NCBI RefSeq assembly: GCF_002803085.1
Contig: NZ_NNBJ01000002.1
Location: forward strand, 641,183 to 705,182
Length of the DNA stretch: 64,000 nt
Direction: 5' to 3'
DNA from: Streptomyces sp. CB01201
GTDB taxonomy: Bacteria; Actinomycetota; Actinomycetes; Streptomycetales; Streptomycetaceae
Part shown: piece after piece, positions 11,544 to 22,797 of the stretch
Numbering within the stretch: position 1 is the stretch's first letter
Layout: every line of letters starts with the position of its first letter
Translations under genes and position numbers: made by a program
The notes under the pieces: model-generated
What the model saw: the letters and a program-made list of their open reading frames with translations, nothing else
Databases searched by the model: none
What the model was told of the DNA's origin: nothing

Positions 11544-13862
11544 ATGAAGACAAGACGCGGGCTCAGACGGTCCGGACACCTCGCCGCGGTGAGCACGGCA
11601 ACTCTCGCCCTGGTCACCGCACTTGTGGGATCCGGGGGAACGGCCGCCGCGGACACGCCGCCGCCCACGTCGCCGCACCACGTCACGACGCCCGACTGGG
11701 CACTGGCCCCGGGCGACGGCTCCGCCGCGGACAAGCTCCAGTCGGTGTCCTCGGTGGACGCCGACCACGCCTGGGCGGCCGGCTGGAAGAGCGGCACGAA
11801 CGGCATGGGGGGCGTGCTCCTGCGCTGGGACGGCAAGACCTGGTCACCGATCACGGACCCCGCACTGCCGAAGGTGATGGAGTGGTCGGGCGTCAGCGCG
11901 GCATCCGCCGACGACGTGTGGGCCTACGGGATGACCGGCACCGAGCAGTTCCTGGTCCACTTCGACGGTGCGAAGTGGACGGTCGTACCCGCCGCCGGCG
12001 CCCTCGACCGGTCCTGGCCCGAGGTGCCGATCAAGGCGGTCCCGGGCAGGCTCTTCAAGGGCGGCGACGCCCTCTACACCTACAGCGGCGGCACCTGGGG
12101 GACCTTCGCGCTGCCCGACGGTGTGGACATCCAGGGCATCGACGCCCTGTCCGCGAACGACGCCTACGCGACGGGCATGCAGTTCCCCGAGCACGGCGGC
12201 CACCCGGTGACGTACCACTGGGACGGCACGACCTGGACGCTCATGCCCCAGCTGTCCGCGCCCGACGACACCACCATGGCTCAGATCGCGGTGGAGTCCG
12301 CCACGAGCGTGTACGTGGCCGGCTGGGGGCAGTCCTCGGCGCAGCCGGTCCACAACCGGGTCGAGCACTGGGACGGGTCCGCTTGGCACGATGTCACGGG
12401 CGGGCTCGCCCAGTTCATCGTGCACGCCATCCGGCCGGACGGACGCGGCGGGCTGTGGGCGGTGGGCAGCGACGACTCGTCGCTGGACCGGCCGCCGGTC
12501 TTCTGGCACTACGACGGAACCGCATGGACCAAGCGGGCCGGTGCCACCGCGCCGGAACCCACCGCCAATTCCTACGAGTTGAACGACATCGCCCCCGTCG
12601 ACGGCGCCTCCGGCAGCCGTCTCCTGGCGGTCGGCGGGTACATGGTGCCGGCGAAGAGGCCCTCCGACAGCGCCACCGGGCTTGGCCTGATCGAGCAGAC
12701 CCAGACCTCCCTCGACCTGACGACCGCCGACCTCGCCGTGTCCTCGACGGCCACCCACACCGTGCGCGTCCACGCGGAGAGCGCGGGCCGGCTCACGGTC
12801 GCGTTCCGTCCCGAGTACGGGCAGCCCGACTGGAACACGAGCGCGGTGGACCTCAAGGTCACGTCGGTGAGCGGCGGCCCCGCGGGGGCCTGCGGTCGCG
12901 CGTCGGGCCCGGTCAACGCCGCGGCCCCGGCGGTGTCGTGCACCCTGCCGGCCGGCGATCACACCATCACCTACACCCTGGCGGCCGGCGCGTACCTCGA
13001 CGCCTGGCAGGTGGAGACCGACCTCCGCTTCGAGGCCTCGGACGAGGGCGCCTTCAGCCCGAAGGCGACGGGCGGCTTCGTGGTCAACAGCCCGTACCCC
13101 GTTCCCACCGGAACCCGTTTCCTCGGACGTGACGCGCAGGGGACGCTGTGGCGTTACGACGGCACGGGGAACGCGGCCGCGCCCTACCGCGGCCGCGTGG
13201 CGGTCAGCGGCGGATGGCAGGGGTACACCGCCCTCACCGCGCTGTCGGGCCTGACGGTGCACGGCTCGGGTGACGTGGTCGCCCGCGATGCCGCCGGAGT
13301 GCTCTGGTACTACCGCGGCGGTGGCGACGCCGCCCCGTTCGCGGCTCCCGTGAAGGTCGGCGCCGGCTGGAACACGTACAACTCGCTGGTGGGGGCGGGC
13401 GACCTGACCGGGGACGGCCGGGCCGACCTGCTGGCCCGCGACACCTCGGGCGTCCTGTGGCTGTACCAGGGCACCACGAGCACCACGGCTCCCTTCGCCG
13501 CCCGGGTGAAGATCGGCGCCGGGTGGGATGCGTACAACTCCCTTCCGGGCAAGGGCGACTTGACCGGTGACGGGCGCCCGGACCTGCTGGCGCGCGATGC
13601 CTCGGGCGTTCTGTGGCTGTACGAGGGCACGGGCAAGGCCTCGGCCCCGTACGCGCCGCGTGCCAAGGTCGGGACGAACTGGTCCCTCTACAACGCGCTC
13701 CTCGTCCCCGGCGACCTGACCGGCGACGGCCGGGCCGACATCCTCGGCCGCGATGCGGCGGGCGCGCTGTGGCTGTACGCGGGTACGGGCCAGGCCCTGG
13801 CCCCCTACGCCCCGCGCACCAAGGTCGGCTCGGACTGGTCCATCTACAACGGCCTTTTCTGA
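11544..13862 (+). CDS. Secreted beta-propeller protein with FG-GAP/VCBS repeats
   Basis: The 772-residue protein has a Sec-type signal peptide (basic MKTRRGLRRS, hydrophobic core, cleavage probably after TAAA). Residues about 60-330 contain propeller-like blades with recurring DVWAYG/HAWAAG and W-D-G-T-W motifs. A central beta-sandwich-like segment follows. The last 230 residues hold four to five near-identical repeats with DLTGDGRADLLARD and SGVLWLYQGT, the calcium-binding FG-GAP/VCBS type that often mediates surface or carbohydrate contacts. ATG 11544 follows GGGAGGGG. The function is unknown; extracellular binding is an inference. The near-identical C-terminal repeats suggest recent internal duplication. 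Confidence 0.8.
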   Translation: MKTRRGLRRSGHLAAVSTATLALVTALVGSGGTAAADTPPPTSPHHVTTPDWALAPGDGSAADKLQSVSSVDADHAWAAGWKSGTNGMGGVLLRWDGKTWSPITDPALPKVMEWSGVSAASADDVWAYGMTGTEQFLVHFDGAKWTVVPAAGALDRSWPEVPIKAVPGRLFKGGDALYTYSGGTWGTFALPDGVDIQGIDALSANDAYATGMQFPEHGGHPVTYHWDGTTWTLMPQLSAPDDTTMAQIAVESATSVYVAGWGQSSAQPVHNRVEHWDGSAWHDVTGGLAQFIVHAIRPDGRGGLWAVGSDDSSLDRPPVFWHYDGTAWTKRAGATAPEPTANSYELNDIAPVDGASGSRLLAVGGYMVPAKRPSDSATGLGLIEQTQTSLDLTTADLAVSSTATHTVRVHAESAGRLTVAFRPEYGQPDWNTSAVDLKVTSVSGGPAGACGRASGPVNAAAPAVSCTLPAGDHTITYTLAAGAYLDAWQVETDLRFEASDEGAFSPKATGGFVVNSPYPVPTGTRFLGRDAQGTLWRYDGTGNAAAPYRGRVAVSGGWQGYTALTALSGLTVHGSGDVVARDAAGVLWYYRGGGDAAPFAAPVKVGAGWNTYNSLVGAGDLTGDGRADLLARDTSGVLWLYQGTTSTTAPFAARVKIGAGWDAYNSLPGKGDLTGDGRPDLLARDASGVLWLYEGTGKASAPYAPRAKVGTNWSLYNALLVPGDLTGDGRADILGRDAAGALWLYAGTGQALAPYAPRTKVGSDWSIYNGLF

Positions 13863-13966
13863 CGACCAAGTTGACCGTGTAGTCCCGGCCCCGCCTCTGT
13901 CGCCCTTGTCCGGGCGCCGGGGGTGGGGCGCTTCGCGTGGCGTACCCCTGGGGCGGCCTCGCTGGG

Positions 13967-14815
13967 TCATCCAAGGGACGCCAGTGCCTCCGCCACCAAG
14001 GCGCGGGCCGCTGAGCCCTGTGCCGCATTCCGGGTGAGCCGGTCGAAGGCCCTCTCGTACAGCTCGATCTGGCTGGGCTGGGTGAGGGTGGAGGCCGAAT
14101 CCAGGGTGTCCGCGTGCACGCGGTGGTCGTCGAAGATGGTGAACGTGGGCATCGGCCACACCGTGCGTTGCCGGGCGAACGGGATGATGCCCAGGACGAC
14201 ATGGGGCAGGTCCATGGTCATCAGGAGGTGTCCGAGCTGGGCGGCCATGGTGTCGGCGCCGCACAGCCGGTGCCGCAGGACGGATTCCTCCAGGACGAAC
14301 CGGAACCGTAGGGCACCGTTCCCCAGGACCGCGTTGCGTTTCATGCGGGCGTTCACTGCGTCGCTCACGTCGTCGGGGGTGCCGCGGAATTCGGCGATGG
14401 AACCCAGGAGAGCGGTGGCGTAACCAGGGGTCTGGAGGAACCCGGGAATGACGTCGGACACGTAGACCCGGAAGACGGTGGTGCGCTGGTACAGGTCACC
14501 CGTGGACGCCTGAAGGTGGGGGAGGCCGCCGCGCTGGAGCCGCCGCCACTCGACGTGGGCTTCCGCCGACTGCCGGTTCGCCGCGATCAGGTCGGGGACC
14601 TGGTCGTCGGCGTCGCAAGCACGGCACCACGCCTTGATGTCGGCGTCGGAGGGAGGGGTTCTGGCGTTCTCGATCCGGGAGGACTTCGACTCCGACCAGC
14701 CGCACCTGGCAGCCAGCTCCCGGCCGCTGATCCCCGCGTCCTTGCGGATGTCCCGCAGGCGGCCCGCCAAGGCCTCACAGGCCTGCTGAGTATGTGGAGA
14801 GGGGTTCGACTGCAT
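13967..14815 (-). CDS. XRE-family regulator with DUF5753 ligand-like domain
   Basis: The 282-residue protein has an N-terminal helix-turn-helix (ISGRELAARCGWSESKSSRIENARTPPS, residues about 30-57) and a long C-terminal DUF5753 domain, recognisable from VYVSDVIPGFLQTPGYA and FEVVLEES-like FRFVLEESVLRHR. This architecture is found in dozens of Streptomyces paralogues related to WhiJ and AbaA OrfA, which usually pair with a small DUF397 protein. No DUF397 gene is adjacent here. It lies 61 bp downstream of, and in the same direction as, the GntR gene, and may be co-transcribed with it. Target genes are unknown. Confidence 0.85.
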   Translation of the reverse strand: MQSNPSPHTQQACEALAGRLRDIRKDAGISGRELAARCGWSESKSSRIENARTPPSDADIKAWCRACDADDQVPDLIAANRQSAEAHVEWRRLQRGGLPHLQASTGDLYQRTTVFRVYVSDVIPGFLQTPGYATALLGSIAEFRGTPDDVSDAVNARMKRNAVLGNGALRFRFVLEESVLRHRLCGADTMAAQLGHLLMTMDLPHVVLGIIPFARQRTVWPMPTFTIFDDHRVHADTLDSASTLTQPSQIELYERAFDRLTRNAAQGSAARALVAEALASLG

Positions 14816-14876
14816 GGGGCAGCATCCGTCCTTCGGCACGATGGGGACCGTCTGTGCGGCGGAGGGCTTCGGCCCT

Positions 14877-15599
14877 CTAGGGCTGGTACTCGTACCCGAT
14901 GGTGAACCGGGGCGGAAGGCACCACTCGCCGTACTCGATGACACCCTCCGAGTCCGACCAGCGGTGGACGCCGGCCAGGACCGGGGAACCGACCGGCAGG
15001 CCGAGCGCGCTCGCCTCGCGTGCATCCGCCTGCCGCGCGTGCATGTCGTCGCGCGCGTGCGTGATCGTCCGCCTCGTGGCCTCCAGGACCCGGGCCGACA
15101 GGCCGTGATTCCGGCCGGGAGCGATGTTCAGCAAGTCGGGCACCAGGGCCGCGAAGTGAGCGGGGTACCACGTCACCGCGAAGACTGTCCGAGCCTTCCC
15201 CCGACCGGCTAGCCACTCGCGCCGGACGATCTGATCACCGGTGCTCAGATCGAAGATCTCCGCCACGTGCAGGGGCGGCCTGACCAGTTCCGCGGCCGTC
15301 ACCCGCGACGTCTCGCCGTCGGCGAGGAACGTCTTCACCCTCTGGACCCGGTCGAGCCGGTCTCGGCCCGAGAGGGTCCACACCGGGTTGTCCGCGACGT
15401 ACGTGCCACGCGGCGTCGTCCGGATGTAGCCCTCGACCTGAAGCGACTGGAGCGCGCGGGACACGGTGGCCGCCGCCACCTGCCAGCTACCCGCGATCTC
15501 CCTGTTGGTCGGCAATCGGGAGCCGGTCTCCAGCTCGCCCGACAAGATGCGTTGCCGAAAGTCATCGGCGATCTTCGTGAACGTCTTCTCGCTGGGCAT
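14877..15599 (-). CDS. GntR-family regulator with UTRA-type effector domain
   Basis: The 240-residue protein has a GntR winged helix at residues 5-70 (FRQRILSGELETGSRLPTNREIA, then VAAATVSRALQSLQVEGYI). A UTRA/HutC-like effector-binding domain completes it (DQIVRREWLAGRGKARTVFAVTWYP; LGLPVGSPVLAGVHRW). The ATG follows GAGAGGAA at good spacing. HutC-subfamily regulators of this size include the KorSA-type repressors of integrative conjugative elements, but also sugar and amino-acid regulators, so the ligand is open. It is divergent from the small protein gene at 15737, with 137 bp between. Confidence 0.85.
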   Translation of the reverse strand: MPSEKTFTKIADDFRQRILSGELETGSRLPTNREIAGSWQVAAATVSRALQSLQVEGYIRTTPRGTYVADNPVWTLSGRDRLDRVQRVKTFLADGETSRVTAAELVRPPLHVAEIFDLSTGDQIVRREWLAGRGKARTVFAVTWYPAHFAALVPDLLNIAPGRNHGLSARVLEATRRTITHARDDMHARQADAREASALGLPVGSPVLAGVHRWSDSEGVIEYGEWCLPPRFTIGYEYQP

Positions 15600-15736
15600 C
15601 TGCCGTTCCTCTCAAGGGAGTTGAGCTGACCCTACGCCCGGCACACTAGTGTGCCGCGATCCGTTGCGGGAGTGCTTCGGCCAGTCCGAGACTGAACTAG
15701 TACACGGACGAAGTACGGCTGAGGGGACGGCAAGCC

Positions 15737-15949
15737 ATGGTCCAGGACGAACCTGCACACGGCACCCACTACAAGGTGGACGCATCCGGCAGGATCGGGG
15801 AGGTGGTCGGCACCCACCCGGGGAGCGTCTGCCTCCGGCCGCCCGGCGGCGGCCGGGAGTGGGCCGTCCCGCCGGACGCGCTGCGGGACCCGACCCCGAG
15901 CGAGCTGGAACGGGCGCTCATCCTCTCCACGCCCGTGGTGTCGCGCTGA
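15737..15949 (+). CDS. Small conserved protein, LRPP-GG-EW-VPP type
   Basis: This 70-residue protein has no known function. It shows YKVDASGRIGEVVGTHPGSV, then LRPPGGGREWAVPPDALR, then a helical end. A second protein with the same plan (LRPPCGGLEWDVPPEDVR) lies at 50356-50601, and both genes are divergent from a DNA-binding regulator. The spaced G-x-V-G and EW-VPP pattern suggests a small beta-barrel. The stop overlaps the start of the next gene (TGATG), indicating translational coupling. Confidence 0.7.
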   Translation: MVQDEPAHGTHYKVDASGRIGEVVGTHPGSVCLRPPGGGREWAVPPDALRDPTPSELERALILSTPVVSR

Positions 15950-16362
15950 TGTGGGCCATCCCGCCCTTCACCCCGCGACCGCTCCAGGACGGCCCCCTCC
16001 CACCGCCGAGGCGGCCGGCCCGTACCGCCGTCGAATCGCGTGCGCCGCTTCCGCAACCCATGTTCAAGGAACCGGAATTGACCCGTCACCCCCTCCTCCA
16101 GGCCGCGCTGGCGCGCATCGCCGAGTGCCCCGACGGCCGCGGTGCCGGTTTCAGCTCCGACTGTGTGGCGCTGGACTGCGGCTGGTCGCACGGCATCACC
16201 GCGGACCGGGGCGCGGTCCACCGGGCTCTGGAGGATCACGCCCTCGACACCGGCCACGTCATCTTCCACACCGTGGTGGCCACCCTCAACGCCGTGGACG
16301 TCGCCGGCGTCCGGGAGCGGCGCCGGGTGGCGGAGCGTTCCGCAGGCCGGGGCCCCGCGTGA
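15949..16362 (+). CDS. Hypothetical protein coupled to the LRPP-type gene
   Basis: I do not recognise this 137-residue product. It begins MWAIPPFTPRPLQ, has a Pro/Arg-rich N-terminal 40 residues, and then a more conserved-looking part (HPLLQAALARIAECPDG, CVALDCGWSHGI, VHRALEDHALDTGHVIFHT). The ATG at 15949 overlaps the upstream stop codon as TGATG, the reason for choosing it over the internal ATG that would give MFKEPELTRHP. No signal peptide or membrane segment is evident. Its partner is the LRPP-type small protein. Confidence 0.6.
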   Translation: MWAIPPFTPRPLQDGPLPPPRRPARTAVESRAPLPQPMFKEPELTRHPLLQAALARIAECPDGRGAGFSSDCVALDCGWSHGITADRGAVHRALEDHALDTGHVIFHTVVATLNAVDVAGVRERRRVAERSAGRGPA

Positions 16363-16440
16363 AGCGGGAGCCGGGGGAGGGGCCGGACGGCCACCAGCCG
16401 CGCGCCCCCTCTATATAGGGGCCCGGAATAGGGGCCCGGA

Positions 16441-16456
16441 TACTGTCGGACCCATG
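16441..16456 (+). promoter_or_regulatory. Candidate leaderless promoter of the P450 gene (-10 TACTGT)
   Basis: TACTGT at 16441-16446 lies seven bases before the ATG at 16454, with no Shine-Dalgarno sequence between them. Just upstream, ATAGGGGCCCGGA is directly repeated, which may be an operator. Confidence 0.5.
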
Positions 16457-17755
16457 CACGACCAGCCGCCCACCCCCGACGCCCCCGGCACCCCCGGCGC
16501 CGCCGGAACGCCCGCCGCCCCCGAACTCTTCACCTGGGAGTTCGCCACCGACCCGTACCCCGCCTACGCCTGGCTCCGCGAGCACGCGCCCGTGCACCGG
16601 ACCCGGCTGCCCAGCGGGGTCGAGGCATGGCTCGTGACGCGGTACGGGGATGCCAAACAGGCGCTCGCCGACCAGCGGCTCTCCAAGAACCCGGCCCATC
16701 ACGACGAGCCCGCCCACGCCAAGGGCAAGACGGGCATCCCGGGTGAGCGCAAGGCCGAGCTGATGACGCACCTGCTCAACATCGACCCGCCGGACCACAC
16801 CCGGCTCCGCCGCCTCGTGTCGAAGGCGTTCACGCCCCGCACCGTCGCCCAATTCGCGCCCCGGGTGCAGGAGTTGACCGACCAGCTCATCGACGCGTTC
16901 GCGGCGAAGGGCGAGGCCGACCTCATCCACGAGTTCGCCTTCCCGCTGCCCATCTACGCCATCTGTGACCTGCTCGGCGTCCCGCGCGAGGACCAGGACG
17001 ACTTCCGGGACTGGGCCGGCATGATGCTGCGACATTTCAAACCGGGCCACGGTGGCGGCCCCCGCGGCGGCGTCGCGCGCTCGGTGAAGAAGATGCGCAA
17101 CTACCTCGCCGAGCTCATCCACAAGAAGCGCGAGAACCCGGGCGACGACCTCATCTCCCGGCTCATCGAGGCCAGCGACCACGGCGAGCACCTGACGGAG
17201 AACGAGGCCGCCGCCATGGCCTTCATCCTGCTCTTCGCCGGGTTCGAGACGACCGTCAATCTGATCGGCAACGGGGTGTACGCCCTGCTGTGCAACCCGG
17301 AGCAGCGCGAACGGCTCCAGGCCTCGCTCGACGCCGGGGAGACCGGGCTGCTCGAAACCGGCATCGAGGAGCTCCTCCGGTACGACGGGCCCGTGGAGAT
17401 GGCGACCTGGCGGTTCGCCACCGAACCGCTGACGCTCGGCGGGCAGGACATCGCCGCCGGCGACCCCGTACTCGTCGTGCTCGCCGCCGCCGACCGCGAC
17501 CCCGAGCGCTTCACCGAGCCGGACACGCTCGACCTCGGCCGCCGGGACAACCAGCACCTCGGGTACGGGCACGGGATCCATTACTGCCTCGGCGCACCGC
17601 TCGCCCGGCTCGAAGGGCAGACCGCGCTCGCGACCCTGCTGCGGCGCCTTCCTGACCTGCGCCTCGCGGTGGAACCTGGCGATTTGCGCTGGCGCGGCGG
17701 GCTCATCATGCGTGGACTGCGCACCCTGCCGGTCGAGTTCACGCCGCCGGGGTAA
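16454..17755 (+). CDS. Cytochrome P450, CYP107 family
   Basis: This is a haem-thiolate monooxygenase of 433 residues. Diagnostic motifs: the I-helix AGFETT (oxygen activation), the K-helix motif EELLRYDGP, and the haem-binding loop YGHGIHYCLGAPLARLE with the proximal cysteine. These place it in CYP107, close to the member next to the rpf-eno region in S. coelicolor (CYP107U1 as I remember it, reported to be needed for sporulation). Redox partners are not adjacent. An N-terminal Pro/Thr-rich stretch precedes the fold. The substrate is unknown. Translation is probably leaderless, from ATG 16454. Confidence 0.92.
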   Translation: MHDQPPTPDAPGTPGAAGTPAAPELFTWEFATDPYPAYAWLREHAPVHRTRLPSGVEAWLVTRYGDAKQALADQRLSKNPAHHDEPAHAKGKTGIPGERKAELMTHLLNIDPPDHTRLRRLVSKAFTPRTVAQFAPRVQELTDQLIDAFAAKGEADLIHEFAFPLPIYAICDLLGVPREDQDDFRDWAGMMLRHFKPGHGGGPRGGVARSVKKMRNYLAELIHKKRENPGDDLISRLIEASDHGEHLTENEAAAMAFILLFAGFETTVNLIGNGVYALLCNPEQRERLQASLDAGETGLLETGIEELLRYDGPVEMATWRFATEPLTLGGQDIAAGDPVLVVLAAADRDPERFTEPDTLDLGRRDNQHLGYGHGIHYCLGAPLARLEGQTALATLLRRLPDLRLAVEPGDLRWRGGLIMRGLRTLPVEFTPPG

Positions 17756-17898
17756 AGGGGCGTACGCAAGCGCGAGCTGACGGACCGTCAGGACTGTGAC
17801 TTTTATGTGATCTCCAGTGCATCGACTTGTGACGGACGTTCGAGTACGGCTACGTTCACCGTTCATTCGGCTCAGCAGTCACACGGAAGGTCTTTCGC

Positions 17899-18924
17899 AT
17901 GCGCTCCGGGAATGGACGGCATCGTCGACCCCGCCAGGCACCCGCCCTCGTCGTCGCGGCAGGAGTGACGGGATCGGCCATCGCGCTTCCGCTGCTCGCC
18001 GCGACCGGTGCGAACGCCGCGGACGCGAACACCTGGAACCAGGTCGCCGCCTGCGAGTCCGGCGGGATGTGGAGTGCCGACTTCGGCAACGGCCTGTACG
18101 GCGGGCTCCAGTTCTCCCAGGCCACCTGGGAGGCGTACGGCGGCAACGAGTACGCCCAGCGCGCCGACCTCGCCAGCCGCGCCCAGCAGATAGCCGTGGC
18201 CGAGAAGGTGCTCGCGGCCAAGGGGCCCCAGGCCTTCGCGAACTGCGGCAGCGGCGCGGGGCTCACCAAGGGCGGCGGCTCGGCGGACGTGGACCCGGGC
18301 GTGCCCGACACCACCGACAACACCCCCGCGCCCGTCCCGAGCGCCCCGGCCACCAAGACGCCCGGCGCCGACTCGACGCCGAGCACCCCGGCCGCGGGCA
18401 CGCCCACCCCGGGTGCCGGCGAGCCGGGCGGCACCGCCAAGTCCCCGGCGCCGTCCGCGTCCACCCCGGCGAGCCCGGGCAAGCACCGCGGGGCGCCCGC
18501 GCCGGAGGGGAGCACCGGTACGACGCCGGACGCGACCGACAAGGACACCCCGGCGGGCACCGGCACGGACAGCCCGGCCGGGCGGACCGACCCGACGGGG
18601 CCCGCCGGGACGAGTGGTTCGAGCAATTCGGGCAACTCGTCCGATACCCGGGATTCCGGGCGGCACGCGTCGCGGGGTGACGGTGCCTCACGTGAGGTCG
18701 GCAACACCCCTGCGGCGAACGGCGGCTACACCGTCCGGCCCGGCGACAATCTGTCGGTCATCGCCGAGGCGAACAAGGTCCAGGGCGGCTGGCCCGCCCT
18801 CTACCGCGCCAACGAGCAGCTGATCGGCACCGACCCGAACCTCATCCTGCCTGGCCAGAGCCTGGAGTTGAAGAATCCGGCGGGCGCCGCGACGACCCTG
18901 AACTCGGCATCGAAGCAGGGTTAG
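17899..18924 (+). CDS. Resuscitation-promoting factor-like hydrolase with LysM domain (RpfC-like)
   Basis: This secreted peptidoglycan-cleaving enzyme has 341 residues. A signal peptide ends near GANA. The Rpf transglycosylase-like domain follows at about residues 38-118 (TWNQVAACESGG with the catalytic Glu, NGLYGGLQFSQATWEAYGG). Then come about 150 residues of Pro/Thr/Ala-rich linker and a C-terminal LysM domain (YTVRPGDNLSVIAEAN) for glycan binding. Rpf enzymes restart growth of dormant cells and germinating spores. GGAAGG precedes the ATG. It is a paralogue of the neighbour at 19354 but has a much longer linker, and no riboswitch-like leader is visible. Confidence 0.92.
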   Translation: MRSGNGRHRRPRQAPALVVAAGVTGSAIALPLLAATGANAADANTWNQVAACESGGMWSADFGNGLYGGLQFSQATWEAYGGNEYAQRADLASRAQQIAVAEKVLAAKGPQAFANCGSGAGLTKGGGSADVDPGVPDTTDNTPAPVPSAPATKTPGADSTPSTPAAGTPTPGAGEPGGTAKSPAPSASTPASPGKHRGAPAPEGSTGTTPDATDKDTPAGTGTDSPAGRTDPTGPAGTSGSSNSGNSSDTRDSGRHASRGDGASREVGNTPAANGGYTVRPGDNLSVIAEANKVQGGWPALYRANEQLIGTDPNLILPGQSLELKNPAGAATTLNSASKQG

Positions 18925-19044
18925 TTCGCGGGGCTATGTCCGTTTGGTGCAAGTGAGACATGGGTCTCTTCGCCCCAACTGGCGTGTCCTGTCTGCCCGG
19001 TCCGTCCGCCCCGCCCCTCACCTGCGGAAACATCCCTTCTGTGA

Positions 19045-20058
<1,014 letters not shown>

Positions 20059-20081
20059 GTCCGCACCACCCCCTGATCGCC

Positions 20082-20125
20082 CCGGTCCGGCGCGCATTCC
20101 CCCGTACGCGCCGGGCCGGGGTTTT
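20082..20125 (+). terminator. Terminator after rpfA
   Basis: A 13-bp GC-rich stem (CCGGTCCGGCGCG at 20082-20094 with CGCGCCGGGCCGG at 20107-20119, one G-T wobble-type position) is followed by GGTTTTC. It has the form of an intrinsic terminator separating rpfA from eno. Confidence 0.8.
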
Positions 20126-20260
20126 CGCTGTCACCGCCATGGCCCGGGGCTGCTACCGGGCAGTAGGGTTGTGGCCCTTTGCCCGGGAATCAGGGTCCTT
20201 GGGCCCTTTTTCGTCCCATGGGGCGGGCACTCGGCTGGCCGGAGCCCCGGAGCCGGTTAG

Positions 20261-21622
<1,362 letters not shown>

Positions 21623-21673
21623 GCAGGCCCCATCGGCTGAGCAGGCTGAAGGGCTGACGCCCTAGCCAGTCGT

Positions 21674-21720
21674 ACGTACGTCCCCGGCCGCGGTCCCGTA
21701 CCGTGTCCGGGGACGTACGT
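21674..21720. terminator. Perfect 14-bp inverted repeat between eno and divIC
   Basis: ACGTACGTCCCCGG at 21674-21687 is exactly complementary to CCGGGGACGTACGT at 21707-21720, with a 19-base loop and no T-tract. It is most likely the eno terminator; because it ends 24 bases before the divIC start, a role in divIC control is possible. Confidence 0.6.
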
Positions 21721-21744
21721 GTGTAACGGGGAGGCGCGAGAGCG

Positions 21745-22233
21745 ATGGGCAACGACGCCAAGGTCAGGGACCGCGACCGGTTCTCCACCGCGGCCCGGCT
21801 CAAGGTGCTCGGCGAGCAGACCGCGGCGCGCGTCTACCGCTCGCAGAACAAGCGCCAGGCCCGACGGTCCCGGCTCACCGGCCGGGCCGCGCTGCTCGCG
21901 CTCGTGCTGTGCTCGCTGATCGTGGCCCTCGCCTACCCGATGCGGCAGTACGTGTCGCAGCGTGCCGACATCTCCGACCAGCAGCGCAAGGCCGCCGACG
22001 CGCAGCAGGCGGTCGAGCGGCTGCGGGACGAGAAGGCGCGGCTCCAGGACGACGCGTACATCGAGAAACTGGCCCGCGAGCACCTGCACATGCAGTTCCC
22101 GGGCGAGACCGGCTTCACCGTCGTCGACCCGGACGCGGCGAACAAGCACCGCGAGGACAAGGGCGCGACCAGCCGCGCCTGGCACTCCAACCTCTGGGAC
22201 GGCGTCGACAAGGCCGACCGTCCCGCCAACTGA
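21745..22233 (+). CDS. divIC: Septum formation initiator DivIC/FtsB
   Basis: This bitopic divisome protein is needed for efficient septum assembly during sporulation-associated division. The 162-residue product has a basic cytoplasmic N terminus, one membrane helix (ALLALVLCSLIVALAYPM, about residues 51-68), then an extracytoplasmic coiled coil (QQAVERLRDEKARLQDDAYIEKLAREHLHM) ending in the conserved FPGETGF motif. Position after eno and before a DUF501 gene is the standard actinobacterial order. The three genes divIC, DUF501 and ppx are closely spaced and probably form an operon. Confidence 0.93.
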   Translation: MGNDAKVRDRDRFSTAARLKVLGEQTAARVYRSQNKRQARRSRLTGRAALLALVLCSLIVALAYPMRQYVSQRADISDQQRKAADAQQAVERLRDEKARLQDDAYIEKLAREHLHMQFPGETGFTVVDPDAANKHREDKGATSRAWHSNLWDGVDKADRPAN

Positions 22234-22263
22234 CCACCGCTAGCGATAGAGACCGACCCAGTC

Positions 22264-22797
22264 ATGGAAACGCCCCCGCCCCAGACCGACCGCACCGAGC
22301 CCACCGACGCGGACATCGCCGCCTTCAAGCAGCAGTTGGGCCGCCCGCCGCGCGGTCTGCGCGCGATCGCGCACCGCTGCCCCTGCGGCAACCCGGACGT
22401 CGTCGAGACGGCCCCGCGCCTGGAGGACGGCACGCCCTTCCCGACGACGTACTACCTGACGTGTCCGCGTGCCGCGTCCGCGATCGGCACCCTTGAGGCC
22501 AACGGCGTCATGAAGGAGATGACGGAGCGGCTATCGAGCGACCCCGAACTGGCCGCCGCCTACCGCGCCGCCCACGAGGACTACATCGCGCGCCGCGACG
22601 CCATCGAGGTCCTGGAGGGCTTCCCGAGCGCCGGCGGCATGCCGGACCGGGTCAAGTGCCTGCACGTGCTGGTCGGCCACTCGCTGGCGGCGGGCCCGGG
22701 TGTGAACCCGCTGGGCGACGAGGCGATCGCGATGCTGCCCGAGTGGTGGGCGAAGGGCCCGTGCGTGACGCCGTGCGGCGAGGGGGACGGCCAGTGA
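22264..22797 (+). CDS. DUF501 family protein
   Basis: This is a conserved actinobacterial protein of unknown function, 177 residues. Recognisable features: an N-terminal helix with FKQQLGRPPRGL, a cysteine pair in HRCPCGNPDVVETAPRL, the block PFPTTYYLTCPRA, and C-terminal VKCLHVLVGHSLAAGPGVNPLGDEA. The spaced Cys/His residues could bind metal, which is inference. It overlaps ppx by GTGA, so it is translationally coupled to exopolyphosphatase, the usual arrangement between eno/divIC and ppx. Confidence 0.92.
   Translation: METPPPQTDRTEPTDADIAAFKQQLGRPPRGLRAIAHRCPCGNPDVVETAPRLEDGTPFPTTYYLTCPRAASAIGTLEANGVMKEMTERLSSDPELAAAYRAAHEDYIARRDAIEVLEGFPSAGGMPDRVKCLHVLVGHSLAAGPGVNPLGDEAIAMLPEWWAKGPCVTPCGEGDGQ

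Noticed and set aside
11844..14264. 806-codon frame opposite the beta-propeller gene
   Set aside because: Antisense shadow; the repeats in it mirror the FG-GAP repeats of the real gene.
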